Source: Chlorobiota bacterium (GTDB lineage Bacteria > Bacteroidota > Ignavibacteria > OLB7). From it: a stretch of DNA of 64,000 bases. The notes beneath the pieces were generated by a model. The model was given only the letters and a program-made list of their open reading frames with translations. It made no database searches and had not been told where the DNA came from. The stretch is from the NCBI GenBank assembly GCA_016710285.1, contig JADJXR010000001.1, positions 2,232,001 to 2,296,000 of the forward strand, given 5' to 3'. Below are positions 47,513 through 56,570 of this stretch, piece by piece; the stretch's first letter is position 1, and each line of letters opens with the position of its first letter. The translations under genes were made by a program, and so were the position numbers.

Positions 47513-48343
47513 ATGAACGACCAAGCGAAAGGGGTGATATTCCTGATTCTTGCTGCGGCGTTTTGGAGCTTCGGCGGCTTGTGGATTAAGCTGATAACGC
47601 TGGATTCGTTGGTGATTGCCGGCGGGCGCAGCGCGATTGCGGCGGTGATGATTGCCCTGTTGGCGCGGGGCGCGTCCTGGAAAAAACCGACGCCAGCGGT
47701 TTGGTTTGGGGCGATTGCCTACGCCGGCACCGTGCTGCTGTTCGTTTCCGCCACCAAGCTGACCACCGCGGCCAACGCCATTCTGCTGCAATACACCGCC
47801 CCGATTCATGTTGCGCTGCTAAGCCCCTTGCTGCTGAAGGAACGGATCACCCGCCTTGATTGGCTGACGGTGGCGGCGGTGATGGTGGGGATGTCCTTTT
47901 TCTTCATGGACCAGCTTTCGCCCGATGGGATGGTTGGGAACCTGCTGGCAATTGTCAGCGGCGTGTTCTTTGCGCTGACGGTGATTGCCTTGCGCCGCGA
48001 CCACACAAGGGGGGCATCGCTGCAGATGGTGCTGGTGGGGAACATCATCACCGCGCTGGTTGGGCTGCCGTTTGCGGTTGGGGCCGCTCCGCAGGGGAAC
48101 GACCTTCTCTATCTGGCACTGCTTGGGGTTGTGCAGCTTGGGTTTGGGTATATCCTTTTTGTGCGCGGCGTTGGAAGCGTCAGCGCGATTGAGGGGGCGT
48201 TAATCCCGATGCTGGAGCCATTGCTGAACCCCATCTGGGTGATGCTTTTCTACGGCGAGCGTCCGTCGCTCCTCTCAATATGCGGTGGTTTTTTTGTGAT
48301 TGCAGCAGTAACCGGCCGCGGCCTCTATTTGGCAAAACGATAA
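47513..48343 (+). CDS. EamA/DMT family transporter
   Basis: 276 aa from the ATG at 47513 (MNDQAKGVIFLILAAAFWSF). Ten hydrophobic segments are arranged as two EamA repeats; the second starts near LLAIVSGVFFALTVIALRRD, and the family-typical end of a repeat is seen in TTAANAILLQYTAPIHVALL and VSAIEGALIPMLEPLLNPIW. Inner-membrane metabolite exporter or importer of unknown substrate. Probably cotranscribed with the deacetylase; a terminator follows. Confidence 0.85.
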   Translation: MNDQAKGVIFLILAAAFWSFGGLWIKLITLDSLVIAGGRSAIAAVMIALLARGASWKKPTPAVWFGAIAYAGTVLLFVSATKLTTAANAILLQYTAPIHVALLSPLLLKERITRLDWLTVAAVMVGMSFFFMDQLSPDGMVGNLLAIVSGVFFALTVIALRRDHTRGASLQMVLVGNIITALVGLPFAVGAAPQGNDLLYLALLGVVQLGFGYILFVRGVGSVSAIEGALIPMLEPLLNPIWVMLFYGERPSLLSICGGFFVIAAVTGRGLYLAKR

Positions 48344-48367
48344 GGCGTGATGGAAATCAAAAAATAT

Positions 48368-48412
48368 CTATTTCCCTGCCCCGGCGGGGCGGGGAATAGA
48401 TGGAGTTTTTTG
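48368..48412 (+). terminator. Terminator after the EamA gene
   Basis: Stem of CTATTTCCCTGCCCC against GGGGCGGGGAATAG (one bulge, GGC loop), followed by ATGGAGTTTTTTGG. It starts 25 bases after the stop codon. Confidence 0.75.
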
Positions 48413-48610
48413 GAGGGATGTTGGAATGCTCTCGAAATTATGTAAACAGTGCTCCAAGAATAAATCATCAAAAATAAAAATGCCATGAGCAAAAGAACGC
48501 AGATTGAATTCTCAGCTATGGCATGAAAGAAAGCAATATTGAAGAAGCATTTTTTTCTTTGAAGCCGTTGGAGAATAATTGCAAAGTTGTAGTTTTGCCT
48601 CGTCATGGGT

Positions 48611-48645
48611 GTTCTTCTATATCACTGGTAAGGTGATAGAAGAAC
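48611..48645. other. Hairpin upstream of the octanucleotide-repeat gene
   Basis: A 13-bp stem with a two-base bulge (GTTCTTCTATATCAC / GTGATAGAAGAAC) around TGGTAAG. It lies 43 bases before the ATG at 48688, in or near the promoter or leader of that gene. No T-run, so not an obvious terminator; it could be an operator or leader structure. Confidence 0.4.
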
Positions 48646-48675
48646 CATTCGCTACATCATCATTCACTATCAATT

Positions 48676-48690
48676 AAGGAGCTTCCTATG
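48676..48690 (+). promoter_or_regulatory. Ribosome binding site and ATG ahead of the octanucleotide repeat
   Basis: AAGGAG (48676-48681) lies six bases before an ATG at 48688. This is the best translation start in the area, but with four octamer copies its frame ends at TAG 48766-48768 instead of entering the secreted-protein frame. Confidence 0.75.
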
Positions 48691-48701
48691 ACAAGCACAC
48701 T

Positions 48702-48733
48702 AGGTCTTCAGGTCTTCAGGTCTTCAGGTCTTC
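48702..48733 (+). repeat. Octanucleotide tract AGGTCTTC x4, candidate phase-variation switch
   Basis: Four perfect tandem copies of AGGTCTTC sit 14 bases after the ATG. Eight is not a multiple of three, so copy-number change shifts frame. With two or five copies the ATG enters the downstream frame and supplies a proper signal peptide (two copies: MTSTLGLQVFRVLLLTIGLA). With four copies it is off. Confidence 0.8.
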
Positions 48734-48739
48734 AGGGTA

Positions 48740-49363
48740 TTGCTACTTACCATTGGGCTTGCATTTAGCGTAGCACCAGCGGTAATAGCACAACCCACAC
48801 TTGAACCTTGCCCAATTCCTGACTGTAATCAACCCAACACTGGCTGGAGCTTACTTCCTACTTGGCACGTCCTTCCCAATGGCTGTATTGTAGAAGTCAC
48901 CTACCGATGGCGTTCAGGGTGTGGTTATCACGAACTTGAAATCTTAAGCGTACGCCTCCCGTATGCTGGGATGGCACAAGGTGCTCCCTGTAATATCTAT
49001 TTCTCGGGCCCGAAAACACCAACCGATCTCATCAATGATGCTACTATTGCGGTGCTGAGAGCAAATTTTATGGGCTTCCCGCCATTGGAGGAAGGGTGTT
49101 CCACTACATGGAGGGTGTATCGAAGTGCCTGCTGGAAAGATGGGATAGGGATGCCTGATGTATCAGAGCCTAATACGTTTTTTATGGGCTGCGGGGATGC
49201 GTGTTGCCGGACAGATTTTCAAGTTTGCCGAGATGCGGCAGGGAACAGAACATATACCCAGATCGGGCAAAGCGCGCCACCAGCTACGTGCTCAGATTCA
49301 TGGAGTGTTGTTGCGGGGACGTGCGTCTCGATATGCCTGCCCGAAGGATTACTGTTTAACTAA
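48740..49363 (+). CDS. Cys-rich secreted protein, probably phase-variable (currently out of frame with its ATG)
   Basis: 207 aa if counted from the in-frame TTG at 48740; the likely real start is the ATG at 48688, reached only with two or five octamer copies. The start region is a signal-peptide core (LLLTIGLAFSVAPAVIAQ) that lacks its basic n-region unless read from the ATG. The mature part has 14 cysteines (PCPIPDC, SGCGYHE, MGCGDACCRTDFQVC, GTCVSIC), suggesting several disulfides or metal binding outside the cytoplasm. No T9SS domain is seen. No family is recognised. The local sequence is more AT-rich than its neighbours. It lies 93 bases upstream of a T9SS BNR-repeat protein gene. Confidence 0.65.
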   Translation: MLLTIGLAFSVAPAVIAQPTLEPCPIPDCNQPNTGWSLLPTWHVLPNGCIVEVTYRWRSGCGYHELEILSVRLPYAGMAQGAPCNIYFSGPKTPTDLINDATIAVLRANFMGFPPLEEGCSTTWRVYRSACWKDGIGMPDVSEPNTFFMGCGDACCRTDFQVCRDAAGNRTYTQIGQSAPPATCSDSWSVVAGTCVSICLPEGLLFN

Positions 49364-49456
49364 CGGAACCTTGAAGAGGATGGGAAGATGTATTCCTGCA
49401 TTTTTCCATCCTCTTCAGTAATTGTACTCCAACCACCAATAACCACACTACCAGCC

Positions 49457-50815
49457 ATGATTATCAGAGGATACCATCCATTCCACGGCATATTTCTCAC
49501 ACTGCTGTTGGCCGTATGTGCACAACCATTGCTTCATGCACAAACCATTCGGTGGGAATTACAAGATTCCCTTGTGATCACTACCGTTCCCGGTTTTCCA
49601 GCAACCGCCAGTTTTTCATCAATAGATTGCTCCGATAGCCTTAACTGCATAGCGACCGGCGCGGTTGGCAATGTTTATAGCCTAATTCATACCACTACTG
49701 ATGGCGGAAAACATTGGAAAACGGTAATTCTTGATTCTGCAGAAATCTCCCCGGTTGTTAAAGTAGCACTGCGGTTAAAGACCATTAAATTTCTTACCCC
49801 AACAACGGCAGTAATTATTACCGATAGTGGTGCTGTGTTGCGTACGTCCGATGCCGGAACCACATGGAATCGAATTGAGACAGGGACAAAAAGTAATCTG
49901 AAAGCATTGTCGGTATTCGATCCGGCTCATATTGCTGTGATTGGCTACCCAAAAACAATTGCTGTTTCTTCCGATAGTGGTAAGACGTGGGAAATTCTCC
50001 CAGCCCCTTCCGATTCGGCATCATTACAATGGGGGGTAGGTGGCATAGCTTTAACATCGCCAAAAGGTATGGTGCTTACACTAGGAGGTGATACTGGTAG
50101 CATTTATTTGAACGAGGATATTTCAAAACCATGGCCAACCCCCCAGCCGTTTACTTCAACACCGAATATATTTTTTTTGAATAAACAAGATGGTTGGGCT
50201 GTTGGGCGTAAGATGTTTGGACCGGCGTATAATGCTTATGATATTATCCGCCGAACCTATGATGGTGGGAAAACATGGGAGACTGTGGTAAATGATTCGA
50301 TTGATCCAGCATACGGATTAATAACAGCAAAATTTCTTGATGACCAACATGGCGTAGCAATCGGTTTTTTTGGAAAAGTTCTTCTGACCCATGATGGCGG
50401 GAAAACATGGAAACCAAATAACATTGTTGCTCCAAAGACAAATTTCATTGAATTTGCATACCCAACAAAAAATCATATTTGGATAGCCACAGTATTCGGG
50501 CAAATTTTTCACGGGACGATATCAGAAACAAGCGGTGTACATTCGGAAAATTCGAACCAAACTACCGCAGCAATAATCCCAAACCCTGCTGATAAAAGAG
50601 CGGTGCTACTGCTGGATCCTTCAGAACAAGAACTCCACAGTATCTCAATCGTGGATGCGCTTGGGAAGCAATGGCTTTCACTTTCCAAAGAGGAGGCGAT
50701 GATGAACAATGGCCAAATCTTTCTCAACACCGAAGCCCTTCCTGCCGGGCAATACTTCGTCTCCATCCACAAGGGGAATACAATTCAAACATTGCCGTTG
50801 ACGATTGTTCAGTAA
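49457..50815 (+). CDS. T9SS-exported BNR/YCF48-like beta-propeller protein
   Basis: 452 aa from the ATG at 49457 ([20 protein letters not shown], cleaved near LLHAQ). At least five repeats carry the Asp-box-like core of BNR/YCF48 propellers: [55 protein letters not shown]. The last 75 residues or so are a type A sorting domain ([20 protein letters not shown] to [12 protein letters not shown]). Exported surface protein; such propellers are widespread in the phylum and usually have no known ligand. Like the gene before it, it is AT-rich compared with the rest of the window. Either it shares the octamer gene's transcript or has its own promoter in the 93-base gap. Confidence 0.85.
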   Translation: MIIRGYHPFHGIFLTLLLAVCAQPLLHAQTIRWELQDSLVITTVPGFPATASFSSIDCSDSLNCIATGAVGNVYSLIHTTTDGGKHWKTVILDSAEISPVVKVALRLKTIKFLTPTTAVIITDSGAVLRTSDAGTTWNRIETGTKSNLKALSVFDPAHIAVIGYPKTIAVSSDSGKTWEILPAPSDSASLQWGVGGIALTSPKGMVLTLGGDTGSIYLNEDISKPWPTPQPFTSTPNIFFLNKQDGWAVGRKMFGPAYNAYDIIRRTYDGGKTWETVVNDSIDPAYGLITAKFLDDQHGVAIGFFGKVLLTHDGGKTWKPNNIVAPKTNFIEFAYPTKNHIWIATVFGQIFHGTISETSGVHSENSNQTTAAIIPNPADKRAVLLLDPSEQELHSISIVDALGKQWLSLSKEEAMMNNGQIFLNTEALPAGQYFVSIHKGNTIQTLPLTIVQ

Positions 50816-51000
50816 GTGCTCCTACCACCGGCACGAAAAACCGGAACAACCGCGTTTTCTGGAATATCGGGTCTGTTCAGCAGGGCAGCTTGGAATCGTG
50901 CTGGAAAATTCTTGCTTCGCGGAATTCTGGAATCTTCGGGAGGAAGCCTAATTTTGCCTTCAACACGGAAAAGAACGGTCATCATTCTTCCCATAATCCT

Positions 51001-51645
51001 ATGCCTTCACTTGCCGACATCCGCCAAGAATACACCGCTGCCGGCCTGGCCGAAGCGGACCTGGACCCGAACCCGTTTGCCCAGTTCGCCCACTGGTTCG
51101 ACCAAGCGATGAACGCCAGCGTTCCCGAGCCAACCGGAATGACCCTTGCCACCGTCAACAACGCCGGGCAACCCAGCGCACGGGTGGTCCTGCTGAAAGG
51201 CTTCGATGAACATGGCTTCCTGTTTTTCACCAACTACGAGGGGCGCAAAGGGGAGGACCTTGCGGCGCATCCGCACGCTTCGTTGAGCTTTTGGTGGAGC
51301 CAACTGCAACGCCAGGTGCGGATTGAGGGCCGTGTGGAAAAGGTGAGTGCTGCCGAGTCGGATGAATACTTTGCAAGCAGGCCGCTGGGGAGCAAAATTG
51401 GGGCGTGGGCATCGGAGCAAAGCAGGGTGATTGCCGGAAGGGAGGAGCTGGAGGAACGCGTGCGGGAAATTGAGGCACGTTTTGCCGGCGGTGAAATTCC
51501 CCGCCCGCCCTTCTGGGGCGGCTACCGTTTGCGGCCAACGATGATTGAGTTCTGGCAAGGGCGGCCCAGCCGGCTGCACGACCGCCTGCGGTATCGGTGG
51601 CAGGAGGAGGGAGGAGCGTGGGTGATTGAACGGCTGTCGCCGTGA
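51001..51645 (+). CDS. pdxH: Pyridoxamine 5'-phosphate oxidase PdxH
   Basis: 214 aa, the usual length. Makes pyridoxal 5'-phosphate from pyridoxine or pyridoxamine phosphate with FMN and oxygen, in the cytoplasm. Family blocks in order: [40 protein letters not shown], the FMN-binding [20 protein letters not shown], then [18 protein letters not shown] and the C-terminal [20 protein letters not shown], followed by LHDR. The ATG at 51001 is chosen because homology starts there; the frame is open upstream. Its product serves PLP enzymes such as the AONS-type fusion at 42865. It is followed by a dispersed repeat copy. Confidence 0.93.
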   Translation: MPSLADIRQEYTAAGLAEADLDPNPFAQFAHWFDQAMNASVPEPTGMTLATVNNAGQPSARVVLLKGFDEHGFLFFTNYEGRKGEDLAAHPHASLSFWWSQLQRQVRIEGRVEKVSAAESDEYFASRPLGSKIGAWASEQSRVIAGREELEERVREIEARFAGGEIPRPPFWGGYRLRPTMIEFWQGRPSRLHDRLRYRWQEEGGAWVIERLSP

Positions 51646-51649
51646 GAGA

Positions 51650-51835
51650 AGAAACTGCGGGGGGATTACCCCCACCCAACCCTCCCCCGCTGGGCAGGGG
51701 AGGGCTTTGCGGCGAAGGCTTCGCCTTCTTTTTTCTGTCTTGCTCCCCCTCTCCGTCAGTTGCTCTGGCGTTGCTGGGGACGAAGTCACGGAGAGGGGGT
51801 TGGGGGGTAAGGTTGAGCAGGGACGGGCGTGGCTG
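51650..51835. repeat. Dispersed intergenic repeat copy (inverted relative to 15500-15670)
   Basis: Read as its complement it matches the 15.5-kb block: CCCCCAACCCCCTCTCCGTG, ACTTCGT, CAACTGACGGAGAGGG, then CAGCGGGGGAGGGTTGGGTG. The arms CTCTCCGT and ACGGAGAG can form a hairpin. It lies between pdxH and the convergent M4-protease gene. Confidence 0.75.
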
Positions 51836-51865
51836 CAATGTTTGCGGTATCACCCCCATCCAACC

Positions 51866-54800
51866 CTATTTCACCAACGCCAGCAACGCATATTTCGTTG
51901 CCGTTAGTGCTCGCACTTGGACCACGTAGATTCCGGCTGGCAAGGGGGTGGCATCGAACGGGACATCATTCGACCCCGGATTTGCCGGGCCTTCAAACAC
52001 CTTCAATGCTTGCCTTCCTGATGGATCGAACAACGTCACCTTCGCATCCACCGAACGCGGCACCTGGAACCGAACGGTTCCCGTGGATTTCGTTGGGTTT
52101 GGGGTGACGGCCTCCACAAACACGCTATCCTCGAACGTTGGCGCGGCGGGGGATTCGCCACGGGTGAACCATCGCGCATGGAACACCGGCTGCTCGGGGC
52201 TTAGTTTCAGGAAGGAGAGTTGGTTGTTCGAGCGGGTGTAAAACAGGAACGCCTGCTGCGCGGCAGTGGTGAAGCAGATCTGCCGGTCATCGGGGCTGAA
52301 CGTTGGGCGGTCCGCATCCAGAATTGGGTTCCCCTGAATGTTGAACGTTTGGATGCTGAGCGCTTGCGCGGTGTTGGTTGCAAAATTCACCGCCGTCACA
52401 TCCTCCACTTGGCCAATCACGTTGTAGGCCAGCACGTCGGGATCGGTGTTGCTGTAGGTGACGTTCCCCACGCTGACATCTTCCGGCTGGGCGGGGATCA
52501 GGTTGTAGATAAGCTCGGCACCAAAATCAATTTCATACATGCTCCAAAACGACGTTGTTCCCCCGGCAACATCCAGCTGGCGGAAGGCATCGAAGGCGAT
52601 TTTTGGCTCCTGCAAATTTGGCGACCACGAGACCACATCGGGGAATTGGATGGACCGGTCGGTGATGCCGTTTTGCGTGGTTTGCGGCTTCAGCTCCACC
52701 ACCGTTAGCTGGTTGGTGGCCACTTCAAAGAAATAGAGATTGGGGTCCTTTTCGTAGGCCGAAACCAGCGCAACAAAACTTTCATCGGGGGCAACCGATG
52801 CGTTCCAGATGTCGGGGCCGCCGCCGTTCGGGTTAATCCGGAGGTCAGGGAAAACGCTGACTTGCCCGGTGTTCACATCCACGTTGGCAAGCTGCTGCTG
52901 GGTGTTCACAAACCAGATGCGTGATCCGTTGCGGGGGGTGCTAAGCTGGCTGCGGTCCACGTTGTTTCCGCTGCGGTTGACGCGGGCAACGGCGTTGGCG
53001 AACGTCTGGACGGTGTTGGCCTCAACGTCCAGCAGGCCAATGGTTCCATCATCCAACATGAAGGCGATGACGGAGTTCGTTCCTTGCGCTGGCGGGACGT
53101 TATCACTGCCGCTGTTGTTGCCGCCGCCGGTGTCCCCGCTGCCGCCGCCGTCATCGGTCCCGATCCCAACCGCCGCAAACGATTTCCGCACCGCTGCGGC
53201 TTCGGTCCCATCGCCATGCAGGTCCTTTGCGGCTTGCAGCACGGCGTTGCGGCAGTCAATAAAGTTGCTGTTGCGGGTCAGATAGTTGGTGAGTGCTCGG
53301 TAGTAAATCTTCTCCACCTTCTCCCTTCCTATCTCCTGAATCAGAAGCGCCGCCGCCCGGTTCGGAATACCGCTGTTGGCGTGGACCCCGCCGTTATCCT
53401 GGCTTAAGGGAAGCTGCTGGAATTGGTTCATGTGCGCCGGTTGCGGGCTAATCACGTTGCTGTTGCTGGGGTTCAGCATGTCCCGAAGCGCAACGCCGAA
53501 CTGCGAGCGGGCGATGTCCTCGCCAATAAGAAAATCTTCCCGATCCACCATCAGCCCAAACACGTCGGCGAAGGACTCGTTCAATGCGCCGGATTGATTC
53601 TGGTAGATCAAGTTCGCGCTGTGTTCAATCACTCCGTGGGTCATCTCGTGCCCGGCAACGTCCAGCCCGCCGGCCAGCGGCGTGAAGGCTTGGTTCCCAT
53701 CGCCGTAGGCCATCACCCGCCCGTTCCAGAAGGCGTTATCCATCGGCTGGTTGTTCTCGGTGACGTGGATAATGGAGACGATGGACTCATCCTTGTCATC
53801 AATGGCGTTGCGGTTGTGGGTGTTCTTGTAGTAGTCGTACGCCACCTTCGCGTTGCTGTGTGCCGAAACCGAGGAAGGATCGCCCCAGACGTTGTTGGCC
53901 GATGTCACGTGCGCCAGTTGCACATCCTGCGTAAGGTCGTTGTTCCGTGCGCTGATGGTAAGCGCGCCGCCGGATGGATTATCGGGAAGCTGAGATTTCG
54001 CCTGGTTGAAATTGGGGAGATCGAACACCATGTAGTGGACGTTATCGGTGTGCTGATAGACCCGGAAGCTCTGGGTCTTTCCGTTTAGATCCGTGGCGGT
54101 GGCGTTCTTGAATCCCGCCGCCGCAACCCCCTGCGCCGATTGCACCGCCGGCGCGTCCTTGGGCTGCCCGCCGCCAACCACAAACCCGCTAACCCGTGGC
54201 GGCGCGGCGTTCCCCTTTGGCGGAACAATGCTGCAATGGCGTGGAATCCGGTTGAGAACAGTGCCGTTGGAAGCATCAACCAAGTAGGTATAATGCTCAA
54301 TCAAGTTTGGATAGAGGGTCACTTCCCACGATAACTTCATTCCCCCCTTCTCCACGGGAAACAGCACCAACGTAGCGTGCGGCGGGTCCAATCGCAGCAT
54401 TGCGGCGACTTGTTCCGGGACCGGCTCCCACCGGCCTTTGGCCTGCAGGTCCGCAATGGTGATTCCGATAGCGTTCGCGCTGCTGATTGCCGCCATGGTG
54501 GGGGCATCAATCGGCGTCGGTTCGTAGGTGCCATTGATGACGTACGCCTCCCCGTCGGGCCTTGCATGGACGTACAGGTCCCGCCCCCAAACCGGAATGT
54601 TCCCCCACATCTGCGCAAACCGGAAGTGAGTATATCCCGCCGCATCGGTGGCGATGCTGATGGGGGAAAGCTCTTGCGATGGATTCCGCAACCCCAGCAA
54701 GCCCCGGTAGCTGTTCAGCAATTGCAACGCCGGGCGCGCCGCCGATTGCAGCCCACCCCCTTGCTGGCGTTTCGGATCGCCCCCCCCGCCGATGGTTCCC

Positions 54801-55153
54801 AACGCCCCTTCCACCCAACGCACCGTGCCGTTGCTGGCGCGTTGGATTTTTAGCCGCATCACCGTTTCGCGTGGGGTGGTGGCGGTGTCGGTGTTGTTGG
54901 CAAGCTGGCGCGGCGTGGCCGTGAGGGTGCGGCGTTCCGGCAGGCCGTACGGGATAATCGCTGGCAACGATTGAACCGTTGGCAACGGAACCCCCTGCGG
55001 CGCACGGAACGGAGGAAGCCCTTCCGGGCGGCCCTGCATGGTGCGCAGGTCCACCGCCGGTTTGGATTGCTGGCGCTGCTGCGCCGCAAGCGGAGCAACG
55101 GCACTGGCAAAAAGCAGAAGGCTAAGCGGTACGGAGAGCAGCAAGCGGTTCAT
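51866..55153 (-). CDS. M4 (thermolysin-type) metalloprotease with PD40-like repeats and T9SS sorting domain
   Basis: 1,095 aa from the ATG at 55153, which gives the signal peptide (MNRLLLSVPLSLLLFASAVA to LAAQQ). Next is an FTP/PepSY-type propeptide (LGLRNPSQELSPISIATDAA, YTHFRFAQMWGNIPVWGRDL). The catalytic domain has zinc motif HEMTH at about 502-506 and the third ligand in SGALNESFADVFG, plus GGVHANSGIPNRAAALLIQE, so the active site is intact. After a Gly/Ser/Asn linker come PD40/WD40-like propeller repeats (NGSRIWFVNTQQQLANVDVN, WSPNLQEPKIAFDAFRQLDV), then a type A sorting domain (EAVTPNPTKSTGTVRFQVPR, ending AGIYVVQVRALTATKYALLA). A secreted endopeptidase displayed by T9SS. Confidence 0.88.
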   Translation of the reverse strand: MNRLLLSVPLSLLLFASAVAPLAAQQRQQSKPAVDLRTMQGRPEGLPPFRAPQGVPLPTVQSLPAIIPYGLPERRTLTATPRQLANNTDTATTPRETVMRLKIQRASNGTVRWVEGALGTIGGGGDPKRQQGGGLQSAARPALQLLNSYRGLLGLRNPSQELSPISIATDAAGYTHFRFAQMWGNIPVWGRDLYVHARPDGEAYVINGTYEPTPIDAPTMAAISSANAIGITIADLQAKGRWEPVPEQVAAMLRLDPPHATLVLFPVEKGGMKLSWEVTLYPNLIEHYTYLVDASNGTVLNRIPRHCSIVPPKGNAAPPRVSGFVVGGGQPKDAPAVQSAQGVAAAGFKNATATDLNGKTQSFRVYQHTDNVHYMVFDLPNFNQAKSQLPDNPSGGALTISARNNDLTQDVQLAHVTSANNVWGDPSSVSAHSNAKVAYDYYKNTHNRNAIDDKDESIVSIIHVTENNQPMDNAFWNGRVMAYGDGNQAFTPLAGGLDVAGHEMTHGVIEHSANLIYQNQSGALNESFADVFGLMVDREDFLIGEDIARSQFGVALRDMLNPSNSNVISPQPAHMNQFQQLPLSQDNGGVHANSGIPNRAAALLIQEIGREKVEKIYYRALTNYLTRNSNFIDCRNAVLQAAKDLHGDGTEAAAVRKSFAAVGIGTDDGGGSGDTGGGNNSGSDNVPPAQGTNSVIAFMLDDGTIGLLDVEANTVQTFANAVARVNRSGNNVDRSQLSTPRNGSRIWFVNTQQQLANVDVNTGQVSVFPDLRINPNGGGPDIWNASVAPDESFVALVSAYEKDPNLYFFEVATNQLTVVELKPQTTQNGITDRSIQFPDVVSWSPNLQEPKIAFDAFRQLDVAGGTTSFWSMYEIDFGAELIYNLIPAQPEDVSVGNVTYSNTDPDVLAYNVIGQVEDVTAVNFATNTAQALSIQTFNIQGNPILDADRPTFSPDDRQICFTTAAQQAFLFYTRSNNQLSFLKLSPEQPVFHARWFTRGESPAAPTFEDSVFVEAVTPNPTKSTGTVRFQVPRSVDAKVTLFDPSGRQALKVFEGPANPGSNDVPFDATPLPAGIYVVQVRALTATKYALLALVK

Positions 55154-55353
55154 AGCGGAGCAGGAAGGAAGTTTGGATTGACAGTTCGGCAGCGAATATG
55201 CGAAAAAGAATCGCTGCCTATTCATGGGCGATTGCGGGAAGCTGGGCTTTGCGTAACCATGTTCGTTGTGCCGGTTATCTTCCCTCCGTCTGCTGCCCAC
55301 CACGTGTTGAAATTGCCAACGCCAGCGCGGCGTTGGCGCATCCATTATTTCCC

Positions 55354-56301
55354 ATGATCCTTTTTGACTTCCCAACGGACAACCCGGTGCGGCTTGGCTA
55401 TGACTTGATCTGCCAAGAAATGGAGGTGTGCAACCTTGCGGCGTTGACGCTATCGGCCAACGGCAGCTGGCCCACCGTGCAAGGAACCCTCTCGATAAAA
55501 ACCGCCTTCAACGGGGCAGAGACGTACGTTGTTGATGGCCGCCAGCTTCGGGTGGGTGGCGGGCAGTTTCTGATCTTGAACGAGGGGCAGCGATACTCAG
55601 GATTTGTGGAGCAATCCGCCCCGGTCGAATCATTCTCCATTTTTTTTCGGCCAGGGTTTTTCGAGGAAGCCTTCCGCGTTGCCACCACCCCCACCGAGCG
55701 TTTGCTGGATGACCCACAGAGCGTTCCGCACGGAGCCATCAGCTTTATTGAGCGGATGTACGATCACGAAGCTGGGGTTTGGCCGATGCTGGATAGGCTC
55801 CGAAACCAACTCCATGCCGGCAAGCCAGAGCGGACGTGGCTGGAGGAGCAATTTCACCAAATGGCCGGGGCGTTGGTTGGGGTCCAGCACGAGCTTCGCC
55901 ACGAACGCCAACGCATCCCAATGGTCCGCGCAGCAACCCGCGCCGAGCTTCACCGCCGGCTAAGCCAGGGCCGTGATTTTATTGCATCCAGCTTTGCGGA
56001 CCCAATCACCGTTGCCGATGCCGCCCGCGCCGCTGCGGTTGCGCCACACCACTTCCTGCGGTTGTTCCGCGCAGCCTTTGGGATCACCCCGCACCAATAC
56101 CTCACCCGCGTCCGGCTGCGCCACGCTGCGCAATTGCTGATGGAGGAGAATATCGGCGTGGCCGCTGCTTGCTACCAAGTCGGTTTCGAAAGCCCAAGTT
56201 CCTTCAGCTTGTTGTTCCGGCGGCATTTCGGAGTTCCGCCCGCCGGCTATCGCGCCGCCGTCACGGGAAGAAAGCAAAGCGAACAGGGGGAGAGAGAGTG
56301 A
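55354..56301 (+). CDS. AraC family transcriptional regulator
   Basis: 315 aa from the ATG at 55354 (MILFDFPTDNPVRLGYDLIC), with no signal peptide. Residues 1-170 form a cupin-like effector-binding domain (AETYVVDGRQLRVGGGQFLI). The C-terminal 100 residues are the two-HTH AraC domain (ITVADAARAAAVAPHHFLRL, then GITPHQYLTRVRLRHAAQLL and VAAACYQVGFESPSSFSLLF, then RRHFGVPPAGYR). Divergent from the M4-protease gene, 200 bases apart, so it may regulate that gene; this is inference. The stop codon lies inside a GA-rich octamer repeat. Confidence 0.85.
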   Translation: MILFDFPTDNPVRLGYDLICQEMEVCNLAALTLSANGSWPTVQGTLSIKTAFNGAETYVVDGRQLRVGGGQFLILNEGQRYSGFVEQSAPVESFSIFFRPGFFEEAFRVATTPTERLLDDPQSVPHGAISFIERMYDHEAGVWPMLDRLRNQLHAGKPERTWLEEQFHQMAGALVGVQHELRHERQRIPMVRAATRAELHRRLSQGRDFIASSFADPITVADAARAAAVAPHHFLRLFRAAFGITPHQYLTRVRLRHAAQLLMEENIGVAAACYQVGFESPSSFSLLFRRHFGVPPAGYRAAVTGRKQSEQGERE

Positions 56302-56321
56302 GAGAGTGAGAGAGTGAGAGA
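56292..56321 (+). repeat. Simple octamer repeat GAGAGAGT at the 3' end of the AraC gene
   Basis: Three perfect copies plus a partial one. The first copy supplies the TGA stop (56299-56301), so changes in copy number downstream of it would not change the protein. Confidence 0.75.
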
Positions 56322-56570
56322 TAAACACCCTGCACCAACCGCCGCCCGATGGAGTTGAGCCATTGGGGGAAGCCTTCGCCAACGCGGCCTTCGCCGAAGC
56401 TGCCGCACGTTCAACCCACCTCCGCTCCCACAAATTTCACTCCCCACTTGAAACACGCAATTTTCGATACGCCCAAGGTTTTTCTGTGTGATACCATTGC
56501 CAGCATCGTTCCCCAACAACGGAGTTTGGGGGCAATCAATCATCCAACAGCAATCTTCACGGAACAAACC

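Noticed and set aside
56292..56321. A second phase-variation switch at the GAGAGAGT repeat
   Set aside because: The stop codon lies in the first repeat unit, so copy number does not change the AraC protein, and the next gene starts 250 bases away.
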